From Nitrososphaerota archaeon (GTDB taxonomy: Archaea; Thermoproteota; Nitrososphaeria; Nitrososphaerales; Gagatemarchaeaceae), in the NCBI GenBank assembly GCA_003135575.1, contig PLCG01000068.1:1694-9188 (forward strand): 7,495 bases of DNA, written 5' to 3'. The notes under the pieces are model-generated. The model saw only the letters and a program-made list of their open reading frames with translations, was not told the origin of the DNA and did not search any database. This document shows positions 1 to 5,273 of the stretch, in pieces (within the stretch, counting starts at the first letter, position 1; every line of letters starts with the position of its first letter). The translations under genes were made by a program, and so were the position numbers.

Positions 1-4
1 CGGG

Positions 5-391
5 ATGACTATTAGGGTCGAAATGAGGAGGATGAAGACCCGCCTAGGCAAGTTCGCAGTCATCAAAGTCGGCCAAGCAATCCTAATCACGCCCTGCGAC
101 ACTAGAATGAGGATTTTGGAAGTGTTGTCAAATGGCGAGCAAACGAGCGAAGAAATCACCAAGGAGACCGGGGTCACCTACTCATGTGTGATGGACCACA
201 TGGATTTGTTGGAACAGCTCGGAGTCGTCAAGACGATGCTGAAGAGAGATGGAGGAAGGAGGAGGATCTATTTCCACTTGAACGAAGATCTTCGCGACGG
301 AATCGACAACCTATTCCAAGCGACGCCGAAGAAGGGTCGAGGTCAATCGGCCAAGCAATTCACTCGCGCTCAGGCTTCGGTCCCACTGTAG
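5..391 (+). CDS. Small winged-helix (ArsR-like) DNA-binding protein
   Basis: A 128-residue protein that is probably a transcription regulator. Residues about 32-93 read as a winged helix-turn-helix: a first helix around RMRILEVL, a second around SEEITKETG, a recognition helix near residues 58-72 (S-x-V-x-D-H-x-x-L-L), then a basic wing (KRDGGRRRIYFHL) that would form the beta-hairpin. The pattern 'helix, EEIxxxTG, SxVxxHxxxLxxxG' is typical of ArsR/MarR-type archaeal regulators. The C-terminal 25 residues are basic and look disordered. Cysteines are at 31 and 61, but there is no classical metal-binding CxC motif. Start choice is unsure: ATGs at 5, 23 and 32 are all in frame, and the core would survive any of them. 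The gene converges on the next one across a 21-nt gap. One sampled 60-nt stretch (61-120) is 48% G+C, against 62% for a stretch of proC. Its targets cannot be read from the sequence. Confidence 0.8.
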   Translation: MTIRVEMRRMKTRLGKFAVIKVGQAILITPCDTRMRILEVLSNGEQTSEEITKETGVTYSCVMDHMDLLEQLGVVKTMLKRDGGRRRIYFHLNEDLRDGIDNLFQATPKKGRGQSAKQFTRAQASVPL

Positions 392-412
392 CACCAGTGT
401 CATAAGTCCGTC

Positions 413-982
413 TTACTGAAGCTCCTCCCACCAGTCGTGGTCAATTATGCGCATGCCGACGTCGAATTTCGTCGCAGCCTTCGCCATCATCGAGGCGAAT
501 TTGAAGGTCGGTCCCCCGGGGCTGCCAGCCGGACCGCGAAAGAAGTAGTAGTCCAGCGAGCCTCCATTCTCGTCCAGGTAGCGTAGATAATTCTCTAGTT
601 GTATCGAAGCCTTCCCCCCGGCATTTGCCACCGCGGTCTTGTTCTCCCGCAGAGCTCCAGTGAGAGTCCTGTTGTCTATGGTAAAGACGGAACCTCCCCA
701 TCGGTAAGGGACCTTCACATGCAGCTCGACTTCGGTCTCGCCGCCCTCTTTCTCCCACACATAGGCGTCGCACAACCGAGGAACGAAGTCATGCCTGAAA
801 GTGTGTTCATCTTCCTCGTTAGCGGGAACTGGATTAGTCCACGTTGATTCGTCGTTGGTAAGCCCAGATCGGGAGAGTCTCGCCTTACAGCCTTCCAATG
901 TCAGCTGCGAGCTTTCGGATTTATGTTGCGACGGGCTCGCCAAACCAAGCTCAGCAAGATTCTCCCGATATTTGTGCGCCAA
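413..982 (-). CDS. Hypothetical protein, possibly nuclease-like C-terminal domain
   Basis: A 189-residue soluble protein with no signal peptide or membrane segment; I do not recognise the family. The N-terminal 60 residues are polar and acidic, with two cysteines (32, 71) outside any zinc motif. The C-terminal half has alternating strands and helices: E-V-E-L-H-V-K at 84-90, Q-L-E-N-Y-L-R-Y-L-D-E-N-G-G at 128-141, a hydrophobic strand DYYFF at 144-148, and a final helix-strand ending V-G-M-R-I-I at 175-180. The 'QLxxYLxY...NGG-strand...helix-GxxII' order resembles the end of toxin-type restriction-endonuclease-fold domains. A clean D...ExK catalytic set is not visible, so this is only a hint. 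The start is TTG at 982, directly preceded in frame by TGA (983-985). There is no upstream alternative and no ATG until late in the protein. It is divergent from the lyase gene, and one 60-nt stretch (541-600) is 47% G+C. Confidence 0.6.
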   Translation of the reverse strand: MAHKYRENLAELGLASPSQHKSESSQLTLEGCKARLSRSGLTNDESTWTNPVPANEEDEHTFRHDFVPRLCDAYVWEKEGGETEVELHVKVPYRWGGSVFTIDNRTLTGALRENKTAVANAGGKASIQLENYLRYLDENGGSLDYYFFRGPAGSPGGPTFKFASMMAKAATKFDVGMRIIDHDWWEELQ

Positions 983-999
983 TCAAGCTAGGCCTAACA

Positions 1000-1009
1000 C
1001 TAATTACTC
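1000..1009. promoter_or_regulatory. Shared TATA-like element, divergent pair 982/1032
   Basis: The run TAATTA (1001-1006) is self-complementary and stands in a GC-rich region. Its centre is about 28 nt before the ATG at 1032 and about 21-23 nt before the TTG at 982. It could therefore be the archaeal TATA box for leaderless or nearly leaderless transcripts in both directions. No Shine-Dalgarno sequence is evident before either start. The call rests on spacing only. Confidence 0.4.
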
Positions 1010-1031
1010 GTATCAGCGCTCATCCGCGGCA

Positions 1032-1973
1032 ATGAAGACCACGAGAGCCCTCAGAAAGAAGCTGGACAACTGGAAGCAAAAGCCGATAGTGGCCCCAGGA
1101 GTCCACGACCCCTACTGTGCCAGAATCGCCGAGAAGCTCGGGTTCGACACCCTCTACATGGGCGGCGCCGCGACGTCCATGTCGATGCTCGGGATGGCCG
1201 ACTTCGGCCTAGCAACGGCGACGGAGGTCCGGGCGAATGCGAGGCACATCACCAGCATAACCGACCTTCCTCTGATCGCAGACTCTGACAACGGGTATGG
1301 GAACGCTCTCAACACCATGCGCACGGTCAAGGACTACATCGGCGCGGGAGTCGCTGGTATACACATCGAAGACCAGGTGATTCCGAAGCGTTGCGGCCAC
1401 CTCAAGGGCAAGGTCGTCATCTCTCTCGAGGAAATGGTAGGCAAGGTCAAGGCCGCGAGGAAGGTAATCAACGATGAGGACCGAGACTTTGTTTTGATCG
1501 CGAGGACGGACGCGAGAGGGGCTGTCGGTGGCGGGCTGGACGACGCCGTGAAGCGCCTGAAGGCTTACCATCGCGCAGGAGCGGACCTTGTCTTCGCCGA
1601 CGGGCTCTTGTCGAGGAAAGAACTCGAAACGGTATGCAAGGAGACGGGTGCGCCCACCGTGTTCCATCCGACGGCGATCTCGCCCCGACTCGGGGTCGAG
1701 GAGTGCCATGAGATGGGCGTCGCCCTGATGATCTATCCCTTCGCATCGATACACGCGATGTCTGTCGCAGTCTGGGACTTTCTCGCGCAGCTGAAGAAGG
1801 AGGGCACCCCGGCGCAGACCAAGTTCGAACGGAAGATCAAGGGGCATCCGCTGAGTGATCTGAGGAAGCTGTTCGACCTGGGAGGGCTGGAAGAGATGCA
1901 GAGGTACGAGAGAGAGTTCATCCCGGCGGAGGAAGTGCGGGCCAAGTACGGCAAGCAGTCCGTCGGCCTATGA
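1032..1973 (+). CDS. Isocitrate lyase/PEP mutase-superfamily C-C lyase
   Basis: A 313-residue TIM-barrel enzyme of the isocitrate lyase/phosphoenolpyruvate mutase superfamily. Visible family signatures are PGVHD (22-26), YMGG and the S-x-S-x-x-G-x-x-D-x-G segment (42-59), the metal/substrate strand D-S-D-N-G-Y-G (84-90), H-I-E-D-Q (111-115), the catalytic-loop motif K-R-C-G-H (119-123), and A-R-T-D-A (157-161). The KRCGH cysteine is the catalytic acid in isocitrate, 2-methylisocitrate and 2,3-dimethylmalate lyases and is absent from true phosphonate mutases. A carbon-carbon lyase is therefore the better reading, although such proteins are often annotated as carboxyphosphonoenolpyruvate phosphonomutase. 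The substrate is open, with methylisocitrate (propionate use) or a dimethylmalate-like acid possible. The length fits the short lyases (about 290-310 residues), not the longer isocitrate lyase. The frame is open upstream to 801, but that part is antisense to the neighbouring gene and lacks family similarity, so ATG 1032 is chosen. Confidence 0.9.
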   Translation: MKTTRALRKKLDNWKQKPIVAPGVHDPYCARIAEKLGFDTLYMGGAATSMSMLGMADFGLATATEVRANARHITSITDLPLIADSDNGYGNALNTMRTVKDYIGAGVAGIHIEDQVIPKRCGHLKGKVVISLEEMVGKVKAARKVINDEDRDFVLIARTDARGAVGGGLDDAVKRLKAYHRAGADLVFADGLLSRKELETVCKETGAPTVFHPTAISPRLGVEECHEMGVALMIYPFASIHAMSVAVWDFLAQLKKEGTPAQTKFERKIKGHPLSDLRKLFDLGGLEEMQRYEREFIPAEEVRAKYGKQSVGL

Positions 1974-1981
1974 CTCGTCCT

Positions 1982-1996
1982 TAGGCGACGGGCCTA
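1982..1996. terminator. Short inverted repeat between convergent genes
   Basis: TAGGC (1982-1986) and GCCTA (1992-1996) pair over a 5-nt loop, in the 20-nt gap between the lyase and the HD-domain gene. The right arm contains the HD gene's TAG stop. It could act as a bidirectional 3'-end signal, but the stem is short and there is no strong T-run. Confidence 0.25.
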
Positions 1997-2551
1997 GAAC
2001 TCGACCTGCCGCAGGAGTTCGAGCAACTCAGCGTCGTTCACGTGCTTCTTAGCGGTCTCCAAGAACGCCCGTGCCACGGCGGGATCGCTCGACTCCTTCA
2101 CGTATTCCCAAGCCTGAATCGCCATCTCCAGTTTGTCCAGCTGCCTGACCAGCCGCGCCTCCTCAGTGTCCCCCGCGAGGAACTCCCGCCACGCCTCACG
2201 GTAGAGGGACCTCACCTTAGGGGCGAGGCCTCGAAGCAGCTCTTCCATCGCCTTCGTCTCGAGCTTTTCCTTGGAAGCCCCGGAGCGCTCATTTGGCATG
2301 GCGTCTCCCACGAGGGCCTCGGGGAGGTCGTGCAGGAGGGCTAGCCTCACCGCCTTCGCGGTGTCCAGCCCGCGAGCATCACTCAACACCATCGCCATCA
2401 AAGCGGTCCGGTAGGAATGGTCAGCCACCGACTCCGGGTGGGCCATACCCAGCTTCTTGAGCCAACCTCTTCGCTTCTCTGATTTCAACCGCCCCGCGCG
2501 CGAGAAGAACCTCACAAGCTCCTGTTCGCCGGAACCCTTGCGTCGAACCAC
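1994..2551 (-). CDS. HD-domain 5'-deoxynucleotidase-like hydrolase (YfbR/HDDC2 type)
   Basis: A metal-dependent HD phosphohydrolase of 185 residues. By family it probably removes phosphate from (deoxy)nucleoside monophosphates in the cytoplasm. The HD metal ligands are visible: H45 in PESVADHSYR, H74-D75 in ALLHDLPE, and D139 in RQLDKLEMA. E78 and the V-G-D at 81-83 complete the pattern. The order F-x-R-x-x-x-L-K...R-x-G-W...PESVADH...HD-x-x-E-x-x-x-GD...QLDK-x-E-M is that of the eukaryotic/archaeal HDDC2 family, and the length fits. The frame is open to an ATG at 2692, and another ATG lies at 2614, but residues ahead of the GTG at 2551 have no family similarity. An AT-rich box lies 25-26 nt upstream of that GTG, as for a leaderless transcript. 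The longer forms would also overlap the divergent small gene. The gene converges on the lyase gene, with a 20-nt gap. Confidence 0.88.
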   Translation of the reverse strand: MVRRKGSGEQELVRFFSRAGRLKSEKRRGWLKKLGMAHPESVADHSYRTALMAMVLSDARGLDTAKAVRLALLHDLPEALVGDAMPNERSGASKEKLETKAMEELLRGLAPKVRSLYREAWREFLAGDTEEARLVRQLDKLEMAIQAWEYVKESSDPAVARAFLETAKKHVNDAELLELLRQVEF

Positions 2552-2571
2552 GCCAGAACCGCGAGCCAGAC

Positions 2572-2581
2572 AGATAATAAC
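2572..2581. promoter_or_regulatory. Shared TATA-like element, divergent pair 2551/2613
   Basis: AGATAATAAC (TTATTATC on the minus strand) is the only AT-rich run between the two genes. Its centre is 25-26 nt from the GTG of the HD gene, ideal for a leaderless archaeal transcript. It is about 36 nt from the ATG of the small CWC gene, which would leave a leader of roughly 10 nt. This supports the GTG start at 2551. Confidence 0.5.
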
Positions 2582-2612
2582 GCTCCCGTCCCAGAGTGTC
2601 ACCGTGCCCCGC

Positions 2613-2783
2613 ATGTTGACTTGTGGGCTCTGCGGCAAAGCCTTCGAGTGCGAAGGGATGCCCGGATGCTGGTGTTCGGGAATCAAAGTCATGGCGGGAC
2701 GAGGAGAAGCGATTGCGTCACGGGCCTCGGACTGCGTGTGCAGAGGATGCCTTGAGGGCGAATCGGTCAGTAGCCTGCCTTGA
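2613..2783 (+). CDS. Small cysteine-rich CWC-type zinc protein
   Basis: A 56-residue protein with seven cysteines. It begins M-L-T-C-G-L-C-G-K-A-F-E-C, continues with G-C-W-C, and ends with C-V-C-R-G-C-L. The layout CxxCGxxFxC...CWC...(C)xCxxCL is that of the short cysteine-rich CWC family, presumed zinc-binding and of unknown function. The cysteines at 4, 7, 13, 19, 21, 43 and 46 are too regular for a shadow frame. The frame is open further 5' to 2457, but that stretch lies antisense in the HD gene and has no such pattern, so the ATG at 2613 is preferred. The gene is divergent from the HD-hydrolase gene. Its 3' end overlaps the end of the convergent membrane-protein gene by 17 nt. It is easily missed by gene finders because of its size and overlap. 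Confidence 0.72.
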   Translation: MLTCGLCGKAFECEGMPGCWCSGIKVMAGRGEAIASRASDCVCRGCLEGESVSSLP

Positions 2784-3549
2784 CGAGGCCAGCGTAGTCG
2801 AAGACCATCACGCCGTCGCTGTTGTCCAAGGCGTACTTGAACTGCTGGGCGTAGTCTTGGCTGCCCGACGTAGCGAACACCCCCACGCTCGCGATTATCC
2901 CGCGGTGTACATACTGTTCTCCCCCTGCCCCATACGTCTCCACGACCAGGAGGCTCGGGCTAAGCGCGAGTGTCGGGTCGGTAGTGGTTATCGCGGTCTG
3001 CCCGGAGTAGGCTGAAGACAGGGAACTGAATAGGCCAGTCTGCGTCGCGAGGGGCAGCGTCGACATGTCCAGGTTTATCCCGTCCTCGCCGTCCGCGTAG
3101 ATCGAGCTCGGGATTTTTTGCGTGGAGTTTGTGAAGTAGAGCGCGAAGAAGATCCTCAGCCCTTGGCCGTGAGCCGCGGCGGCGAACTGGGTCAGCGCGC
3201 CGTCCGTGAAGAGCAGCGTCCCCGACCGATAAATCTGGAAGAAGATCGTGTTGAACCCGTGGGAGCTAGCGACCTGCAGCAGGCTGTTGAGGTTAGACCC
3301 GTTGACCACCCCGTTCCCCTGGTTCACGTACAAGATTATCGGCTTCGAGGCCGTCGTGGTCGCCGAGAACGACGAAGAGCGAGTCGACGTGGTCGGGGCA
3401 ACGTTGTGGCCTAGAAGCGGAGAAGACAAGAGGAGATATCCGATGATCGCAGCGACCACCATCGCGCCGACGAGATAGTATCCCGTCCTCGACCGCGCTG
3501 GGTCCCTGCGGCTCTTGCGTTTGCTCAAGTTCGGAGATCCCGTGCCCAC
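2767..3549 (-). CDS. Membrane-anchored extracellular protein, possible glycosidase-like barrel
   Basis: A 260-residue protein with a basic N-terminus (RKSRR...RSR, 11-21), one hydrophobic segment at about 24-43 (signal anchor), a Ser/Thr-rich linker at about 51-68, and an outside domain from residue 69 to the end. That domain alternates hydrophobic strands and helices: ILYVNQG (72-78), FNTIFFQIY (99-107), LRIFFALYF (131-139), GINLDMS (157-163), LLVVETYG (200-207), IIASVGVF (218-225) and GVMVFDYAGL (246-255). The repeat of strand plus following helix, and the closing V-F-D-Y segment, resemble TIM-barrel putative glycoside hydrolases. Candidate acids are D161, E204 and D251. No family is certain, and at about 190 residues the domain is short for a full barrel. 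The start is uncertain: GTG at 3549 gives 260 residues, while TTG at 3528 gives 253 and suits the nearby AT-rich box better. It is divergent from proC. Confidence 0.75.
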   Translation of the reverse strand: MGTGSPNLSKRKSRRDPARSRTGYYLVGAMVVAAIIGYLLLSSPLLGHNVAPTTSTRSSSFSATTTASKPIILYVNQGNGVVNGSNLNSLLQVASSHGFNTIFFQIYRSGTLLFTDGALTQFAAAAHGQGLRIFFALYFTNSTQKIPSSIYADGEDGINLDMSTLPLATQTGLFSSLSSAYSGQTAITTTDPTLALSPSLLVVETYGAGGEQYVHRGIIASVGVFATSGSQDYAQQFKYALDNSDGVMVFDYAGLVKAGY

Positions 3550-3563
3550 GGCCGCGGGGGGAA

Positions 3564-3572
3564 GTTATTAAC
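3564..3572. promoter_or_regulatory. Shared TATA-like element, divergent pair 3549/3598
   Basis: GTTATTAAC, a near-palindrome, is the only AT-rich run in the 48-nt gap. Its centre is about 30 nt before the TTG of proC, giving a leader of only a few nucleotides. In the other direction it is 19 nt from GTG 3549, which is too close for a leaderless start, and 40 nt from TTG 3528. If it serves the minus gene, the latter start would be the real one. Confidence 0.42.
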
Positions 3573-3597
3573 CCGAAACCCGCCACCAATCAGAGAC

Positions 3598-4401
3598 TTG
3601 ATCGTCGCAGTTATCGGAGCCGGCAAGATCGGGGAGGCCGTCGCCAACTCGCTCGCCAAGTCGGGACAGGTCACCAAAGTGATAATGACCAAGAGGAACG
3701 TCTCGACGATCTCGCGCTCGCGGTGGGGCAAGGTCGCTGTGACCTCGGACAACCGGGACGCCGCGAAGAAGGCCGACCTCATCTTGGTGGCGGTGAAGGC
3801 CGGGGACGCGAAGCACGTGCTGGCAGAAATCTCGCAATTCACCGCAGGCAAGATAGTCATCTCCCTGATGGGTGCGATTACAATCGAGAGGCTCGAGAGG
3901 ATGCTTCCGAAGGCGAAGGTGGTCAGGACGATGCCGAACATCGCGGCCATCATCGGCGAGTCGATAACGGCCTACTCCCCTGGCACCAAGGTGACGGCTG
4001 AGGACGCCGCGAAGGCCGAGTTCATCCTGGGGTGCTTCGGGGACTACGTCAAGGTGCCCGAGTCGCTGTTGAACCCCATCACCGCCCTCAGCGGGAGCGG
4101 CCCCGCATACATCGCGGTCGTGATAGAGGCGATGGTGAGCGCCGGCCTGAAGGTGGGAATCCCCAGGGACATATCGCTCAAGCTCGTGACGAAGACGCTG
4201 ACGGGGACCGCGAACCTCCTCAGCGAGAAGAAGATGCACCCCGCAGAGCTCCGCGACGCGGTGACGACCCCCGCGGGCACCACGATCGCCGGCATCTACG
4301 AGTTGGAGAGGGGCTCGCTTAGGACCAGCATGATGAACGCGGTGGAGGCGGCCACGGCGGCTGCTGAGAAGGTCGCCAAGAAGTTCGAAAGCGAAGGCTA
4401 G
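3598..4401 (+). CDS. proC: Pyrroline-5-carboxylate reductase
   Basis: Catalyses the last step of proline synthesis, the NAD(P)H-dependent reduction of 1-pyrroline-5-carboxylate to proline, in the cytoplasm. The 267 residues match the usual family length. The N-terminal Rossmann domain opens with V-I-G-A-G-K-I-G (5-12), with T-K-R-N (31-34) at the position that usually contacts the NADP phosphate. V-A-V-K at 64-67 and R-T-M-P-N at 110-114 follow. The C-terminal dimerisation/catalytic domain has A-L-S-G-S-G-P-A-Y (163-171) and the signature H-P-A-E-L-R-D-A-V-T-T-P-A-G-T-T-I-A-G (214-232). The usual P-G-G there is P-A-G, and the usual VKP is VKA; both are mild variants. The start is TTG at 3598, which places the glycine-rich motif exactly where the family has it; no earlier start is plausible. 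It is divergent from the membrane-protein gene. No other proline genes are in view. Confidence 0.95.
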   Translation: MIVAVIGAGKIGEAVANSLAKSGQVTKVIMTKRNVSTISRSRWGKVAVTSDNRDAAKKADLILVAVKAGDAKHVLAEISQFTAGKIVISLMGAITIERLERMLPKAKVVRTMPNIAAIIGESITAYSPGTKVTAEDAAKAEFILGCFGDYVKVPESLLNPITALSGSGPAYIAVVIEAMVSAGLKVGIPRDISLKLVTKTLTGTANLLSEKKMHPAELRDAVTTPAGTTIAGIYELERGSLRTSMMNAVEAATAAAEKVAKKFESEG

Positions 4402-4474
4402 CGTTCGCGATCAAGCAAAACGATGTTCCAAGACCGGGAGTTCATTCAAGGGTGAAGACATTTTCACACACCCC

Positions 4475-4482
4475 AAGATAGG
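4475..4482 (+). promoter_or_regulatory. Possible TATA-like element before cdvB
   Basis: AAGATAGG lies about 27 nt before the ATG at 4506, the spacing seen for other genes here, but it is a weak match. A TTTT run sits further up at 4461-4464. No Shine-Dalgarno sequence is evident. The rest of the 104-nt gap after proC shows nothing else recognisable. Confidence 0.25.
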
Positions 4483-4505
4483 TCTGGAATTGCCCCCGAG
4501 TCAGG

Positions 4506-5147
4506 ATGTCACAATTTACAAATAACTGGGACAGAAAGAAGTCTACAGGGATCGGAGAGAGGCTCAGGAACACGTTCAACAACCCCGGGCCGCTGAAGCC
4601 ACGGCTCGACGCGGTGATGCGCCAGATACAGGTCGTGATGGCGAAGCTCGACACATCGATGGCGAAGATCAGGGACAGGGACGCTTCGCTCTTCACGAAG
4701 ACGGTTGCCGCGGTGCAAAAGCACGATAATCAGAGGGCATCCATGTTCGCCAACGAGCTGGCCGAGGTCAGACGCGTCGGGAAGATGGTCACACAGTCCA
4801 GGCTCGCGCTCGAACAAGTCGTATTGAGGCTCAACACGATAACTGAGCTAGGGGACGTGGTCACGACGCTGGCGCCTGCCACCTCGATAGTGAGGAACGT
4901 GAAGGCGGACATCGCGGGCGTGATGCCGGATGCAGAAGGCGAGATGGGAGAGGTCTCGAGCCTGCTGAACGGGATACTGGTGGACGCTGGCTCGATGGGA
5001 GGCTACTCCTTGAACTTCGAGACGGCCAACGAAGAGGCCGAGAAGGCGCTCTCCGAGGCAGCCGCGGTGGCCGAGAGCCGGATGAAGGAGAAGTTCCCGG
5101 ACATACCCCAGTCGGTGGGGGCAGCTGAAAGCTTCGAGACTGCCTAA
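4506..5147 (+). CDS. cdvB: ESCRT-III/Snf7-like division protein (CdvB family)
   Basis: A 213-residue protein of the archaeal ESCRT-III family. Members polymerise on the inner membrane face and drive constriction in cell division or vesicle release, and are remodelled by the AAA ATPase CdvC (Vps4). The sequence is almost all helical and charged. A basic N-terminus (W-D-R-K-K, then LRNTFNNPGPLKPRL at 20-34) is followed by long helices 35-71 and 73-111, matching the helix 1-2 hairpin of the Snf7 fold. Shorter helices follow at about 145-160 and 172-196. The C-terminal tail carries K-F-P-D-I-P-Q (196-202), which resembles the proline-containing MIM2 motif that binds the MIT domain of CdvC. No broken-winged-helix domain for CdvA binding is evident after it, so this may be a CdvB1/B2-type paralogue rather than CdvB itself. 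Neither cdvA nor cdvC is adjacent. The ATG at 4506 is the first in-frame start. Confidence 0.85.
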   Translation: MSQFTNNWDRKKSTGIGERLRNTFNNPGPLKPRLDAVMRQIQVVMAKLDTSMAKIRDRDASLFTKTVAAVQKHDNQRASMFANELAEVRRVGKMVTQSRLALEQVVLRLNTITELGDVVTTLAPATSIVRNVKADIAGVMPDAEGEMGEVSSLLNGILVDAGSMGGYSLNFETANEEAEKALSEAAAVAESRMKEKFPDIPQSVGAAESFETA

Positions 5148-5165
5148 GGCAGCCTGAGGATGTCG

Positions 5166-5188
5166 TCGAGGAGTTCGCTCCTCCTCGA
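5166..5188. terminator. Hairpin 19 nt after cdvB stop
   Basis: TCGAGGAG (5166-5173) and CTCCTCGA (5181-5188) are exactly complementary across 7 nt. The inner six bases can instead pair around a TTCG tetraloop (GAGGAG-TTCG-CTCCTC). Its place right after the cdvB stop suggests a 3'-end or RNA-stability element. No T-run follows, so factor-free termination is doubtful. Confidence 0.4.
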
Positions 5189-5205
5189 GGCATGCCCTTG
5201 GGCAA

Positions 5206-5219
5206 CCCCATCTATGGGG
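5206..5219. repeat. Palindrome upstream of the RDD gene
   Basis: CCCCAT-CT-ATGGGG is a near-perfect 14-nt palindrome, 12 nt before the AT-rich box at 5231-5237. Its loop is too tight for a good RNA hairpin, so a protein-binding site on DNA is the more natural reading. No second copy was noticed in the window. Confidence 0.3.
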
Positions 5220-5230
5220 GCTTCAAACCA

Positions 5231-5237
5231 GATATAG
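5231..5237 (+). promoter_or_regulatory. Likely TATA box of the RDD gene
   Basis: GATATAG is centred 40 nt before the ATG at 5274. A transcript starting about 26 nt downstream would have a leader of roughly 14 nt that contains GGGAG (5260-5264), a weak ribosome-binding sequence 9 nt before the start. Confidence 0.4.
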
Positions 5238-5273
5238 TCGTGGAGGTTCCCTCGCGACCGGGAGAATCCGAGC

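Noticed and set aside
801..1031. N-terminal extension of the lyase frame by 77 residues
   Set aside because: It lies antisense to the 413-982 gene, has no family similarity, and places the start far before the PGVHD motif. ATG 1032 fits the family length and the TATA spacing.
1209..1847. Long minus-strand open frame opposite the lyase gene
   Set aside because: Shadow frame of a GC-rich gene; Arg/Asp-rich composition with no recognisable domain.
2623..3015. Alternative plus frame over the CWC gene
   Set aside because: It loses the cysteine pattern and runs deep into the opposing gene; the 2613-2783 frame explains the region better.
3118..3478. Plus-strand frames opposite the membrane-anchored protein
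   Set aside because: Arg/Glu/Val-rich shadow composition; the minus strand has a coherent anchor-linker-domain layout.
3568..4239. Long minus-strand open frame opposite proC
   Set aside because: Arg/His/Asp-rich shadow of proC, which is firmly identified by its own motifs.
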